Position numbers and translations under genes: made by a program. The notes beneath the pieces were generated by a model that saw only the letters and a program-made list of their open reading frames with translations, was not told where the DNA came from and did no database searches. From contig NC_092617.1 in the NCBI RefSeq assembly GCF_047663525.1, forward strand, positions 5,274,501-5,338,500: a stretch of 64,000 nucleotides of DNA, written 5' to 3'. This stretch comes from Anas platyrhynchos (lineage: Eukaryota; Chordata; Aves; Anseriformes; Anatidae). Positions 1-11,077 of the stretch are shown one piece after another (the first letter of the stretch is position 1; every line of letters begins with the position of its first letter).

Positions 1-673
1 GTTCAGGTCTCAGCAAGTCCAGGTCGCGGCCTGTGCGGGCCTCATATGTTGCAGGAAGCATGTCATGTCATGCTCCTGCCTTTTTCTTGTCACAGACAAA
101 ACATTTAAGAGCAAAAATAGGATACACAAGATACACTGGGCCCATATATTAGGCACCACCACTCAAAACTTGGATAAAACAGCACTTCTTTTCAGTCTGT
201 CACGCACTTCGTTCGTCTCTGCCCACTCCCCTTGCGGAGAGTATGGAACAACGGATCAGAACTCTGCACTCGCTTTGCAGCAACGCTGCGTCTCACTCAC
301 ACAGCACACTCGCACACGGAGGCCTCCAGCACATCTCATTCATACCACAGGAATATAATTTAGAATGATAACCAACCAAACAAGTATTGTCTCTGACTGT
401 GTTCTTCGTGAAGTGACTTGTAACACTTTGTTTAAAACCCTTACATTTACACAAATACTTTCAACACAAAATACATACATAAAAACACATACAATTATTA
501 ACACTCCAGTTAGTATCCCTCCAGCAGCCGAAAACATACCGTTTGTCTGCAGTTTCAGGAGATCTTTGCTCCTGCGGTGAGCAGCTGAGAGTGGAGTCCC
601 CTCCGAGCAAAAACACTCAGGGTGCAACTAGGGGCGTCCACGTTGCAGCCGATCCCGCAGCCGAGCAGAGTGT
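1..673 (-). other. 5' leader and possible gag start of a minus-strand ERV
   Basis: This stretch lies directly downstream, on the minus strand, of a primer-binding site at 674-691, so it should be the leader and start of gag of a minus-strand ERV that runs off the window. Open frames here (for example 340-627, minus) are short and I cannot match them to a known Gag. A GT that could be a splice donor follows position 540 on the minus strand. The assignment rests on position only. Confidence 0.35.
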
Positions 674-691
674 CTCCTGCCTGGCTCACCA
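674..691 (-). other. Primer-binding site, tRNA-Arg-like
   Basis: Read on the minus strand, the 18 bases fit the complement of the 3' end of tRNA-Arg(ACG) at about 16 of 18 positions. They start three bases beyond a CA-ending LTR. That arrangement (LTR, short spacer, 18-nt tRNA complement) marks the start of a provirus on the minus strand. Confidence 0.55.
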
Positions 692-694
692 AAA

Positions 695-1105
695 TGACTC
701 ACAGAAAGCTGACTCCACAATCAATAAGATTGTAAAGTAGGTATGTTTACTCAGTTCCGTGCAGCACGGGGCGGGTAGTCCCACCAAAGTCATGCACGCC
801 TAACGTGGCAAATTGCTTTAGTAAAAAGTTACATATACATGAACATTCCTATACATACACATATTTCTAAGCTGTCCCTTTGTGAACAGTCCTCCTTATC
901 TTAGACCCCTTGATTAAAGTCTGAACCATGAGGTTTTTGATCTGGTTCTCGGGGCCCGAGAGGCTCCTTTTATCTGGTGGTATAAGTGCAGCACAGGCAC
1001 AAATGTAGCACATATTCATTCTTAATCAATTGCTCTCTAATTTCTAATTCCAATGTTTCAGCTTGCTCTTGTGGGAATAGAAATGTTGTTTTTGCAGAGT
1101 TGCAT
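695..1105 (-). repeat. LTR of a minus-strand ERV (outer end uncertain)
   Basis: On the minus strand the LTR ends in ...GTGAGTCA at 695, directly before the tRNA-Arg-like primer site. A TATA-like stretch (GATAAAAGG, minus) lies near 970 and an imperfect poly(A) signal near 745. I could not find the outer TG boundary; 1105 is an estimate, because a plus-strand element takes over at about 1111. Confidence 0.4.
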
Positions 1106-1122
1106 TGTTTAGAAGGAGGGAA

Positions 1123-1546
1123 TGTGGTACTGAGATATGCTTACAGTGATAAGAATGTTTAGCAGGCGACCTAGTAAAATGCAGACAACCAGACTCCTTA
1201 GGACAATTAGGTGAAAATCACGGTGTCAAGTCAAGTCAGATAAGTGAAGAAACATTACCACTTCAAGCAGTAAAAATGTCAAAAGAAATTTGAAATTTAA
1301 CAGGCCGGCAACTGAAGGCCATGCATTGTTTGTGAAGCATCAGATAGATTGTGAACCTGGATTACCCACTCAGTGGGGAAACAGGGGAGGGTCCTGCCAT
1401 CAAAAGGTATATAAACTGTGTTTTGGAACTAGTAGATGCGCTCTCTCCTGCTTGTGGGGCGCCCGCCATTGCAATCGCGAATAAATTACTACTTCACTGA
1501 GATCCTCGCCTGAGCCTAAGTTATTGGCTACGGAGTGTTTCTCACA
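1123..1546 (+). repeat. Plus-strand LTR (TG...CA) with TATA box and poly(A) signal
   Basis: It begins TGTGGTACTG and ends CTCACA, three bases before a primer-binding site. A TATA box (TATATAAA) is at 1408-1415 and AATAAA at 1479-1484, spaced as in a retroviral U3-R-U5. A purine tract (AGAAGGAGGGAA, 1111-1122) directly precedes it. That is what one expects before a 3' LTR, so this LTR has both 3'-LTR-like and 5'-LTR-like surroundings. Confidence 0.7.
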
Positions 1547-1549
1547 ATT

Positions 1550-1567
1550 TGGGGGATCGTCCGGGAT
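1550..1567 (+). other. Primer-binding site, tRNA-Pro-like
   Basis: The sequence TGGGGGATCGTCCGGGAT differs at one position from the tRNA-Pro primer site used by gammaretroviruses. It lies three bases after the CA end of the LTR. Confidence 0.78.
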
Positions 1568-1617
1568 CCAGTCACCTACTGGGGAGCCCCACCACCGCAG
1601 TAGCAGGAAGGCATGCC

Positions 1618-1633
1618 CCGCTGATTTCAGCGG
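1618..1633 (+). other. Leader hairpin palindrome
   Basis: CCGCTGA-TT-TCAGCGG forms a 7-bp stem about 50 nt downstream of the primer site. With three preceding bases, the same 19 bases occur in the leader of the minus-strand ERV at 3889-3907. Dimer-initiation or packaging stem-loops lie in this part of retroviral leaders, so that role is an inference. Confidence 0.55.
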
Positions 1634-2092
1634 TCCTGTACATCGACAGTGGCGGTTCTGCGGAAAGCTGACAGAGGGCCCGAGACTGGTTAAAGAGGCA
1701 GGATCCGTGAAGTAGTGGGGAAAGGAAGAAGGTAGGCACTCCGGGTTTTTAAGAATCGATCCGGTAACTCTGTGCACAGACCAAGGTAAGAAATATTAAG
1801 TATTGCCTTGGGGGTCGGGTATCTGGCGTATGGTAAGCCCTTGCACGGGGAAGTGCTTGGAAGTACACCAGGGAATCTGGTAAACTCAGGTGTGCGGTAA
1901 CGCTGGCATGGGGAAGTGCTTGGCGGTACACCCCCATTTTTCAGTACGTTGGTGTGGTACACTGCAGAAGGGAAATTTCTGTAGCACATACTGGCGAGGG
2001 TTAGGAAAAATGGGAAAATATGAGTTCCAGGGGACAGGGAGATATCCCTGGGGGAGTGCCTACTAATAGTTCTTCCTGAAGAATTATAAGAA

Positions 2093-2136
2093 ATGGGAAA
2101 CATAATCCCAAAATTAGAGGGATTGTAAAAGAAAAA

Positions 2137-2171
<35 letters not shown>

Positions 2172-2930
2172 TTAAATATTGTGTATCAGTCTGGACAAAA
2201 GAACCAATTAAGGAAACAGCAGTATTTTGGCCAAAATATGGGTCTGATGAAAATTCAGGCTTTAAATTTATGTGTAAACAAGAAGATTCCTTTTTCAGAG
2301 AAGGAGCCAAGTTATGCTTCCTATAATCTTAATATTGAACTGGTGGCAGCAGCAGTCACTCCAGGAAGGGAGACAGGGACTGTAATTAACACTGTCCCTA
2401 AAGAAGGATTGTACTCTAGGCTCTGGCAAGAATTAGAACAAGGTAGAAGATATGTTGAGAATTTTGCCTTCCCTGATACTAACAGTACTAACACTAACTG
2501 TGTATCCTCTTAGGTGAACTACCCCCTCCTCAGCAATTCCCAGAGTGAATGGACATCCATTGTTATCCATCTTTTCTCAAGTTGGTTAACGGGGAAAACA
2601 ACAATGGAACAGCAGTTCCAATACGACAAACTTGATTTAGCTACTAAATGTTTTTTGTGGCAAACCCATTTCTTATGCTGAGGAAGGAGCTATGATAAAG
2701 TTTTACTGCAGACAGTCAGACACATTTTTGAATGTCAGCACTGAAATACAAACCAGTATAAGCTGCTTTAGAGTAAGAAACCAGGGTATAGAGAGGAAAA
2801 GAACAACTCAACAAAGAAATACGCCATTACAGTTTGGAACATTTAGGATTAACTTGGATACCACAAATTTAAAACGCAGCTTGTGTAAATCCTGTTTTCC
2901 ACTAAAGAAAAACTCTTACTGCAAATAGAT
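2093..2930 (+). pseudogene. gag remnant of the class I ERV
   Basis: An ATG at 2093 is followed by MGNIIPKLEG, a plausible myristoylated matrix start, but a stop follows within a dozen codons and a 27-base A run (about 2142-2169) interrupts the frame. Beyond it one frame reads KETAVFWPKYGSDENSG, which looks like the Trp-Pro-rich matrix region of gamma-like Gags. Another frame is open for 110 codons (2181-2513) and a further one for 78 (2692-2928). No intact capsid or zinc knuckle is visible. The family call rests on the primer site and downstream pol; the gag itself is only weakly recognisable. Confidence 0.45.
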
Positions 2931-2999
2931 ATTATGGGCACTGTTTTCATAGTCACGATTTTTTCCTAAAAAGCATAAGTAATACTAGCTTAAGTAATA

Positions 3000-3785
3000 T
3001 ATCAGGAAAGCCAGCTCCAGCCAGATCCCCACGCCTCACCCTGCAGGCATGCAATGCAGCTCCACATGTTAAAGCGTGTGCTCTGAATTTCCAGGCAATT
3101 TAAATTGTCCAGAGTTGTTTTAAGCTTTTTGCACAAGCCAAGGTCATTTAACCCTTGTCCCAGGCAACCTCCAACCTCACAGCTGCAACGCAATGCCCAT
3201 ATCCCTGCTCACTGCCCTCCCTGCAGCATGACCCCACCACCAGCAAGGAGCGTGCAGGGGCCGTGCTGGCCAAATGCCTCCAGATCTGACATTGCTAAGG
3301 TGCACAAGCATGGAATTGTGGCCACTCAGTTACGTTGGGACAGCTGAGGCCTTGAATTGGTGTCTATCTCCTTTTTGAAAGCTACATGAAATGGCACAAA
3401 GAGGCAGCTGTGTGCAAATCCCCTCGCTCCCCAGCCCACCTCTGTTCCAGCACAGCAAAGAATATCTCAAAGCACCCTGCCCACACCTGCTTTCATTTAC
3501 AGTTACTAGTCTTTTGGATCCTTGCATTGTTTTTCAATTCGGTATTATGAAAAATATGATGCCCTTTACATCACTGTCCTTAACCTTGCACCCTTATCTC
3601 TGTCAGGGAGATCCTAAAGGAAGGTGAAACCACAAATGGGGTTGGTTTCTGATTGCTCTGTAAAATACACTGGCACTTGCTTCTTTTTATCAACCCAAGG
3701 ATGAATGTTGCAATACCTAAACGCATAACCAGGCTATCACAATCTCAAAACCACAATCTCTTGTGGTTTTGTTTGTTTAATTCTA
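3000..3785. other. No gene recognised
   Basis: Unassigned sequence between the gag remnant and the nested minus-strand LTR. Only short open frames occur on both strands (63-80 codons), without recognisable motifs. Confidence 0.5.
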
Positions 3786-3845
3786 GTTTTATTCCCTTTC
3801 TTATTAAATCGTCCTTATCTCAACCCACAAGTTCTCACACTTAGG
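3785..3845 (-). repeat. Short fragment resembling ERVL LTR
   Basis: The minus strand reads GTTGAGATAAGGAC...TTTAATAAGAAAGG. This resembles the stretch GTTGAGATAAAGACAGTTTA found in both LTRs of the ERVL provirus at 33.7-41.0 kb. The match is short (about 40 bases). Confidence 0.3.
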
Positions 3846-3888
3846 GTTCGTCGGTGAAGGATTTGAATGAAAGTAATCCTAGCGAAGG

Positions 3889-3904
3889 CCGCTGAAATCA
3901 GCGG
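3889..3904 (-). other. Leader hairpin palindrome (second copy)
   Basis: Same 7-bp stem as at 1618-1633, here on the minus strand and about 40 nt downstream of the tRNA-His primer site. The shared identity extends to 19 bases. Confidence 0.55.
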
Positions 3905-3942
3905 GGCGCCCCCTCCGAAGGTCTTTCAATCAACTTGCCTTC

Positions 3943-3960
3943 ATCCGAGTCACGGCACCA
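3943..3960 (-). other. Primer-binding site, tRNA-His
   Basis: Read on the minus strand it is TGGTGCCGTGACTCGGAT, which fits the tRNA-His primer site known from HERV-H-like elements. It lies four bases beyond the CA end of a minus-strand LTR. Confidence 0.72.
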
Positions 3961-3964
3961 AATT

Positions 3965-4480
3965 TGTTATAAGTTGCCCCCTTAATTAATTTTCAGAGAG
4001 CATTGCATTAATAATAGAAAGGAATTTATTGAGTAAGCAACAGCAAGCAAAACAGCGCTGGGCGGCCGGGGAGTCTCGGCTCCACCAACGGCGCGCACCT
4101 TACCCCCCCCCCCCAGGGTCCCTTTTTATATCTTGGTGATTTCAGGATTACGCAGCACATCTTGGTGTACTCTGCGACTGCGCGCACTGTTGCTAGGGGG
4201 TCGTCTCTGTCCCTCTGGTGGTCGTGAAGATGAAGGCCGTAGTCTTCCTCGGCGTTGTGGTTCAACTTCTTTCTTTATTTGGTCATGTTGGCCCAGCGTG
4301 AGACAGGGAGGCAGGGTGTTGATACACTAGTTTAACAACTTATCAGGAGATGGTTACATGAACTTTGCAGCTGTGTTTTCTGAACAAAAGAGGCTACTGA
4401 GATGCAGAAGGAGGGAAGGGGAGAGGATTCTCTTTTTTGTTACATTAAGCAATGGAATTTTCATAGTGTCTAGCTAAGCA
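3965..4480 (-). repeat. Minus-strand LTR nested in the class I ERV (outer end uncertain)
   Basis: On the minus strand the LTR ends ...TTATAACA at 3965. TATAAAAA lies at 4123-4130 and AATAAA at 4025-4030 (both minus), in the right order for U3-R-U5. A C10 run sits at about 4105-4114. The outer TG end is not clear; 4480 is an estimate. I see no internal coding region for this element beyond a short leader. Confidence 0.55.
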
Positions 4481-4729
4481 TTATACAGCTCCTTACTTCA
4501 GCAGGAAACCTTTGCAACTCCCGCTCCTCAAACAGAACTCTTTGTTTTATAATACAAAAGACAATGAACAAACATCTATGGTGTATGTATTACATATATA
4601 CTATATATAATTTTTATATTTTATATATTATGAAAGTCTTTTATACATGTTATCTATATAAATATTTCATCAAAAGTGTCCAATTTGTTGGTGGATCAGG
4701 TCAGACTGAGACAGGGAAGTGTTAAATCC

Positions 4730-6340
4730 TTCACTTACAGCTCAGCTTTTTACTGGAAAAGCTGCATTATCACCAAACATATTACAAGTATTTTCAGGTT
4801 AAAGATTATTAAAAGATGCAGTGAACATAAATGTCACCTAGATAAACCATAGATATATTTAAGTGAAATGCCTGATTTTATAAGGGTCATTGTAGATTTA
4901 CGCAATGCTTATCAACAATAATCACGTTATATTTCAGTGTTACAGATAAACTTGTAAAACATATTGCAGAGGATCAGCTTGCAGAGACATTTCTTTACAT
5001 GCCATTTAAGATTTACATGGAAGTCCTATTGTTTACAAATGTGTAGTCTGTTTTTACCGTAATGGATTGTTATTTACATATTAATGACATCTTACTATTT
5101 AAATTCCATTTTTTGTGGATCATTTTCTATTGTTAGGACAGTAGTTGTGAAGAAAGCTACTAACAAGCTGTTCAACTTTCTGGGAAAGCAGGGCTTGGGA
5201 GTATTGAAAAATAAATTACAATATGGAGAAAGAGAAGTCAGGTATTTAAGGCATCTAATGTCTGAAGGAAAACAGAATAAATGCAGAGAGGATTCAGGGA
5301 ATTGTTGAAAATTAAGAAAGAACTAAAAAGTTTTAAAAGAAAGTTTTTTTTTAAGGAATCAGGAGCCATGAAGTCTGAAGGAAAATGGATACTCCCTGAT
5401 GGGAGAGAAATGCTGAATAAAGTGATAATGAGGCAAATATTAACTGTTTAACATCAGAAGAGTCATTGGGATGTGCAAGCAATGTGTGATGTTGTTCTAA
5501 GAAAGTATGTCTGTGTAGGAATATACACTTTAGGGAAGCACATATGCAGAGGATGTACTATATGTCAAAAGGTAAATAAAAAGGTCTTCTGTAACCCATC
5601 TAGAGGGGGACAGGAGCCAGGGGTTTGACCTTTCCAAAGTATACAGGTAAACTTTACTGAGTTACTTGTTTGTCCTAATTGACCATGTGACTGGATGGGT
5701 GTAAAGCTTTACTGCAAGGATTACAGCAGGCCTTAGAGATTGCGTGGGATTTTCACAGCCCCTGGCACCCCTCGTCTTCTGGAAGGTGGAGAGAATGAAC
5801 CAGACATTAAAGAAGCAATTAACTAAATTAGTGTTAGAAACCCAACTTCCTTGGGTAAAATGCTTACTCCTACAGGTTCAAACAGCACCAAGAAAGGATA
5901 TTGGAATTTCACCATATGAGATGCTGTTCAGATTGCCCTATCTGGGCAGAAGGGATGAGATACCACAATTCAAAACAAGAGAGTTTTCTTAATAACTGTA
6001 TTCTGGGGTTGTCCTCTTCTTTGTCATCTCTCAGGACCTGTGGGTTGTTGGCTCAAACTCCACCTTTGGAATTCCGTATTCACCACCATCACCCAGGAAA
6101 CCGGGTCCTGATTCAGACCTGGAAAGAGTCAACTCCGGCCTGAATGGGAAGGACAATTACTAACCACTGAAAGATCTGTAAGAACTGCGAAAAAAGGTTG
6201 GACTCACTATACTTGAGTGAAGGCATCTGTCGACGCTAGTACCTGGGAAGCTGTTCCTACAGAAGACTTGTTGGAAGTTGAAATTGAAGAGAAAAATCTC
6301 ATAGTGGACTCTGAGCGGGATAAGAGCTTACAATTGTAAA
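4730..6340 (+). pseudogene. pol remnant (RT, integrase) of the class I ERV
   Basis: Near 5071-5100 one frame reads LHINDILLF, a degraded YxDD reverse-transcriptase box. At 5084-5308 an open stretch with KQGLGVLKNKLQYGEREVRYL matches the RT connection after the active site. At about 5440-5580 the frame carries H...H and CRGCTIC, the HHCC zinc-binding head of integrase. At 5744-5992 SGKVERMNQTLKKQL-type sequence around the catalytic Glu and the following integrase core are recognisable. The 6140-6230 stretch resembles the integrase C-terminal domain. There are many stops and frameshifts, so this is inactive. RNase H is not clearly visible. Confidence 0.75.
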
Positions 6341-6504
6341 CTAACCTTTTATTTTCACAGGTAACTAACGACTGTGACTTGTGATTGAGAGAAAGGACAG
6401 ACCTATAGCAAATTGCAGTGCTCCCAAGGGGGGGTTGTTATAGTAGTAGTGTACATCTTATTCTTTGTATTGATAATTATTTGGAAAACTAAGGTTTAAA
6501 AATA

Positions 6505-7233
6505 ATGACAGGGAAAAATCGATTACTAATTTTGTTTTTAGTGATTCTAGGCCTCAGAGAAGGCCTTGGTCAATTGGCAACTTGGAAAAGGCATGACCAG
6601 AAAATAGCAAAATCGGGATACCCCATCAAAATATGGGTGACTGTGACAGAGGGTTATGTACCACAAGCCGTCACATTTGATTCTTGTGAGGTGTTAGCTT
6701 GTGGAGATTTAAATGCCCAACGACAATTGAGCAGAGAAAACAAATAACTGGGAGAGACCCGACAGCCAGACTGAGAATAGCTGTATGGAAACGTTCCTCT
6801 ATTGTCATCAGAGAAAGGGAGAAACTCAAGGAGAAAACAGGAGGCCTTCTGAAATGTGGCAGTTCAAACATTTGCGATTCAAACAGGGTACGGGGATGTG
6901 AATGCCTGGATAGAATGGGTCAAATATACTGTCCAGAGTCTCAACCGTAGCTACTGCTATGCTTGTGCCTCGGGATGACCAATTGCCCAGATAGTGCCCT
7001 TCCCATGGGGGTGGACCAAGGATTCCCAGGGGATGCAATGTATGATTACATTGTACCAAAACTGAAGAAGAAATCTACCAAATTACGCCTTAGAGAAAGG
7101 TTTTGCAAAAATCAACAGTTTCTCTCTTTGCTGTTCCTTGCACAGTGTGTTATACTAGTATTCCTTTCTAATGGAAATGATGTAATTGCAATTAGCTCAG
7201 TTCAGCCCAGAAATTTAAATTCTATTGCCTAGC
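6505..7233 (+). pseudogene. env remnant of the class I ERV
   Basis: An ATG at 6505 starts a protein with a good signal peptide (KNRLLILFLVILGLREGLG), followed by about 55 residues, then a stop at 6745-6747. Further open pieces continue to about 7232 in other frames, one (7090-7230) with a hydrophobic stretch. Position between pol and a polypurine tract supports env; surface and transmembrane subunits cannot be told apart. Confidence 0.5.
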
Positions 7234-7396
7234 AAACATGGCTGTTCGATGTTGGTATGAACATTATTTCTTACATGATGATCTTTGTCTTGTCAAGGAG
7301 AGTAGAGTTAGCACTGTATCTCTTCCTCTCAGGCATTTTTCAGTAGTGTTATATATGGAGTAGTAATTCATGTCGAGAAAATGGTTGATATTAATA

Positions 7397-7730
7397 AAGA
7401 AGGGGGAGATTTAGGAATGTGTCCATGGGGTTTGGAAAACCCCATGATTGAGATAACATTAGACTCTTAAAGAAGAGGCCATCAGGAATGTAAAAGAGTT
7501 TAGAGGGAACAAAGAAGGGTGATTCAGGAGACTCCATGCAGTCTGGGGTTTCTTGTTCTCCAGCTGGTTCTCTTGTTCTCCAGCCATTAAGGCGTGGATG
7601 TTTCTGGGTGTTTGCTATTGTTGTTACATTCGAAGTTGTTTGACCAATGAAAAGTTGTTTTGAAAAGAACTTCTGTGGAGAGAAGGGTATAAGAGGGGAG
7701 CCTGCCCTCAAGAAAAAAAAAAAAAAAAAG
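7397..7730 (+). repeat. Polypurine tract and candidate 3' LTR
   Basis: AAAGAAGGGGGAGA (7397-7410) is a typical polypurine tract. The following sequence starts TGTGTCCATGGGG at about 7417, has a TATAAG-like box near 7688 and an A18 run near 7713. It does not resemble the LTR at 1123-1546, and no CA end could be fixed. Confidence 0.4.
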
Positions 7731-9960
7731 GCAGCACGATGAAGTTACATCAGTAAAGAAGCAGGAAAAAGAAGTGAAGAGGAACAGTCTGGCAGAATGG
7801 AGACCAGGACGGGAACAGGCACTTTGATCGCCTCATGAAGGTAGGTTCGGCCAAACTCAGCAAACCGCTCAGAGAAGCTCGTACAGAAAGTCGCTGGAAA
7901 TAGGCGGCACTGGAGCTGGAGAGAAGCTTGAGCTGAGAGAAGTGGAGCCGTGCACACAACTGCCTCTCGCTGGTAAGCAGTTGCGCATTATGGGGAATCT
8001 GTCCTTAGGAACAAAGACTGTCCTGGTAACCTTACAGCTCATTCTCCTTCTTAACAATCGGACAGTTTATGAATCTGAAATATGGGACCAAACTGAGGTC
8101 AAGGTGTGGGACTCTGCAACTAAAAACGACAAGGTTGCAGTGGGATTGCTCGGCACCTGGCGAGCAGTCTCTGAGGCCTTAAAGAGCCATGTAACACTTA
8201 ACCAGCACATTTAACATCAGCTTATCAGCCTGGTGTTCTCTGCTGTTTCTGAACAAAGCTTGTGCCAGAAGACACACCCTGTCTGTTTACACAGGCACTG
8301 CTCTCTGCGGTCAGTTTTCCAAGCCCTTTTTTTTTTTTTTTTTTCTGGTCTCTTGGCCTCACATTATTTTCCTGAATTGTTAAGGTTTCTCCGTCACACG
8401 CTGCTTGCTGTTAGCAAAACCAGAAGAAAACACCTGTTCAAGGTCTCCTTAACACGAAGCACAGTACCACTGTGCTTTTAATTATGTGAGCACAGGTCTG
8501 ATAGTACAATTATGACAAATGTCCACATTTATTAGAATTATCAAAAAATTCCCCAAGATTTTGTGAGCAATTCATGAACAACTGGGAAAACACTTATGTA
8601 GCAACACTGGAACTTACCATATACACACCAACATTTTCTTTCTCACCTGAAACAAACAAACAAACAAAAAACAAAGAAAAGAAAACACAAAGGTATCCAG
8701 GTTAATTTCTAGCTAGAAAGGAGTATTTCTGTGTAGAGCAATGGCTACCAGTGGTACCTTTTTAATACAAAACAACCGTACTGTAAGTAGAGCACTTACC
8801 TGATGTGGTCAGCATGGAGTAAAAGGCCCTGCCAGTAATATCTGAGGGTGGAAACATGCATTGAGCTAACATGTCCTGTTGAAACGACTTGTGGTATTTT
8901 TTTTCCCCTCAATAACTGCCATTTACTGGAATAAAAACACTATTAGTCGTGCTATGACTGACCAACAGAAAGTTAAGGATGGATCATTTGTGGTGAGGGC
9001 ATCCATATTTTCCAGCCTCATGTTCCCAAAACGCAGGCGGAAGGGAAGCCTCGACCTGGGGCCAGCTGGGTGGCAGCAACATTCTCGTGGGGCCACCCTG
9101 TGGCTCCCTGCACTTCTATCCTCTGCTTTTATGCCATTGTGCTTTCTTGCACACTAAGCCTAGCCTGTCAATGTTTACTAGCAAGCACAGTCAATAAGGT
9201 CCCACAGGTGAGCAGCGACCTTCCTCCCAGTTAGGATGTCATGTGAGAACTCAGGTGGTCTTGATGACGTCTTTTATTACATAGTTATTTGAGGATTACT
9301 AAAATAAAATACATATATTATAAAACCAATACTGACAAAGTAGCCAGGTCAACATCAGTTCTGCCTTGCTCCATGGCCAATCCTGGGATGTGGTTCCACA
9401 TGGGAAACAGTGCTCTGATACGAAATTTGATGGGACCTTTTTGGGAATGAGTGAGATCCAAGGTTCATTGCACTGCATAGTCCCAGATACAATAACACGG
9501 CAGGTTCAGTACAAAATCTGTATAATTCAAGTAGACTTCATGGGTATCAAGGCAAATTCCTACAGAAATACTAAAATGTCAGGGTTCGTTCTCCTTTGTA
9601 AGAAGAAAATGGAAGAGAATGAGGGTGAGAAGTCTCTTTTACCATTTTTGCAAAGAGACTGGAATGTAAGACTTAATTGTGAATTGAGATGAATTTTCAA
9701 TGGCAACCCAGGAGATGCACAACAATGAAGTCACCTGCAGACCTCCTCTTCGCAGTGCCAAGAGTTTCCTCTTGAACGTCCATTCCAAAGGAATGGACAC
9801 ATTTTTGGGTACAGTCACTGGGCATGTGTCAGTCTGTCTAGGTGACCTTTATTTTGTAAGAGGTTAGTACTGTGCTTACAAATGCACCCTAACAAATATA
9901 GAAAAGAAAGCAGAAAATTGTATCTGTCTTGGCTTGTTTTGTTGTGTTTTTGTTTTTGTT
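7731..9960. other. No gene recognised
   Basis: No convincing coding region. The longest frames (108 codons at 9366-9692; 90 codons at 7942-8214, which has a Met-Gly start) carry no motif I recognise. T and A runs occur at about 8325-8343 and an (AAAC)n stretch near 8650-8668. Confidence 0.5.
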
Positions 9961-11036
9961 CCACCAGGCACGGTGCGCTCTCCAGAAGGTCGGTACACAC
10001 CCAGACTGACTGCCCGTTAAAGAATGCAGCGGTTCAGGTCACCGGATGCAGGGAGTGTCAGAGCCTGCTGCTGCCATCGGCGGGAGGCAGAGACACTGCG
10101 TGCGTGAGGTGTGAGGAGCTGGATGACCTGATCCGCATGGTGGCGGAGCTCAAGGAGGAGGTGGAGAGGTTGAGGGCCATCAGGGAGTGTGAGCGGGAGA
10201 TAGACTTGTGGAGTAACTCCCTGCAGGGCCTCAAGGAGAGGTATCGAGGTGAGACACCCCAAATGGGGGTGGACCCCCTGCTCTGTTGCCGTCGGGCAGA
10301 GGGAGGGGATCTGGGAGTTGAGGAGGAATGGAGACAGGTCCCTGCTCGACATCGCAGGCGATGCCCTCCCCTTCCGGCCCCACCTTCCCAGGTGCCCTTA
10401 CGAAACAGGTTTGAGGCCCTGGAGATTGAGAGACCAGCAACTGAGGAAGAGGTAGAAAGTGTTCCCAGGAGGATGCCTAGGGCGAGGAGGTCGACTCCAC
10501 ACCTCAGGACTGCCTCCATCAAGAAAGACAGGAGGGTTATTGTTGTGGGTGACTCTATCCTTAGGGGAACAGAGGGCCCTATTTGTCGGCCTGACCCTAC
10601 CCGTAGGGAAGTCTGCTGCCTCCCTGGGGCCAGGGTCAGGGACGTTGCCAGGAAGCTTCCCAACCTGGTACGCCCCTCTGATTATTATCCTCTTCTGATA
10701 GTCCAGGCGAGCAGTGACGACATTGAAGACAGAAGCCTGAAGGCAATCAAAAGAGACTTTAGGGGGCTGGGACGGTTAGTGGATGGTGCGGGAGTGCAGG
10801 TAGTGTTTTCGTCCATCCCTACGGTGACAGGGACGGGTACGGAGAGGACCAGGAAAGCCCACCTGTTAAACACGTGGCTCCGGGGCTGGTGCCAACGCAG
10901 AGATCTTGGGTTTTTCGACCATGGGGCAGTTTATTCAGCACCTGGTCTGATGGCCGTAGACGGGTCCCTATCCTTTAGGGGAAAAAGGATCCTGGGCCAG
11001 GAGCTGGCGGGGCTCATTGATAGGGCTTTAAACTAG
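9882..11036 (+). CDS. CR1 ORF1 protein (coiled coil plus SGNH esterase-like domain), 5'-truncated
   Basis: The open frame has 384 codons. The first 25-30 probably come from flanking DNA; CR1-like sequence begins around RRSVHTQTD (residue 36). Residues about 70-125 form a Leu/Glu-rich coiled coil after a CxxC...CxxC-like cysteine set (CREC, CVRC), which fits a degenerate zinc motif. From residue 215 an SGNH-hydrolase fold follows, with block I GDSI at 223-226. CR1 ORF1 proteins bind RNA and carry an esterase domain needed for retrotransposition in related elements (family knowledge). Here the GTND-like block reads ASSDD, and the C-terminal DGxHLS-type histidine motif reads DGSLSF, so catalytic residues look lost. 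ORF2 starts 41 bases downstream in another frame. Confidence 0.82.
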   Translation: MHPNKYRKESRKLYLSWLVLLCFCFCSTRHGALSRRSVHTQTDCPLKNAAVQVTGCRECQSLLLPSAGGRDTACVRCEELDDLIRMVAELKEEVERLRAIRECEREIDLWSNSLQGLKERYRGETPQMGVDPLLCCRRAEGGDLGVEEEWRQVPARHRRRCPPLPAPPSQVPLRNRFEALEIERPATEEEVESVPRRMPRARRSTPHLRTASIKKDRRVIVVGDSILRGTEGPICRPDPTRREVCCLPGARVRDVARKLPNLVRPSDYYPLLIVQASSDDIEDRSLKAIKRDFRGLGRLVDGAGVQVVFSSIPTVTGTGTERTRKAHLLNTWLRGWCQRRDLGFFDHGAVYSAPGLMAVDGSLSFRGKRILGQELAGLIDRALN

Positions 11037-11077
11037 GTAAGAAGGGGGATGGGGGTGAAGCAAGGATTGTTGGGGCT

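Larger units (their letters stand above)
1123..7412 (+). mobile_element. Decayed class I (gamma-like) ERV, possibly composite
   Basis: Going 5' to 3' there is a 424-bp LTR, a tRNA-Pro-like primer site, a leader, a gag remnant, pol fragments (RT, integrase), an env remnant and a polypurine tract. The order fits one provirus. However, the sequence after the final polypurine tract does not resemble the 1123-1546 LTR, and a minus-strand LTR (from 3965) is nested inside. The element may therefore be a recombinant or two elements. All frames are broken by stops and frameshifts. Confidence 0.5.

Noticed and set aside
3943-3960. tRNA-His-like sequence as a tRNA gene
   Set aside because: Only 18 bases match and they sit right after an LTR end, so it is a primer site; no cloverleaf.
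7942-8214. 90-codon frame with Met-Gly start as a gag matrix domain
   Set aside because: Tempting after a possible LTR, but no primer site and no recognisable Gag motif; left unassigned.
10058-10663. 201-codon minus-strand frame over CR1 ORF1
   Set aside because: Antisense shadow; the plus strand carries recognisable CR1 ORF1 domains.
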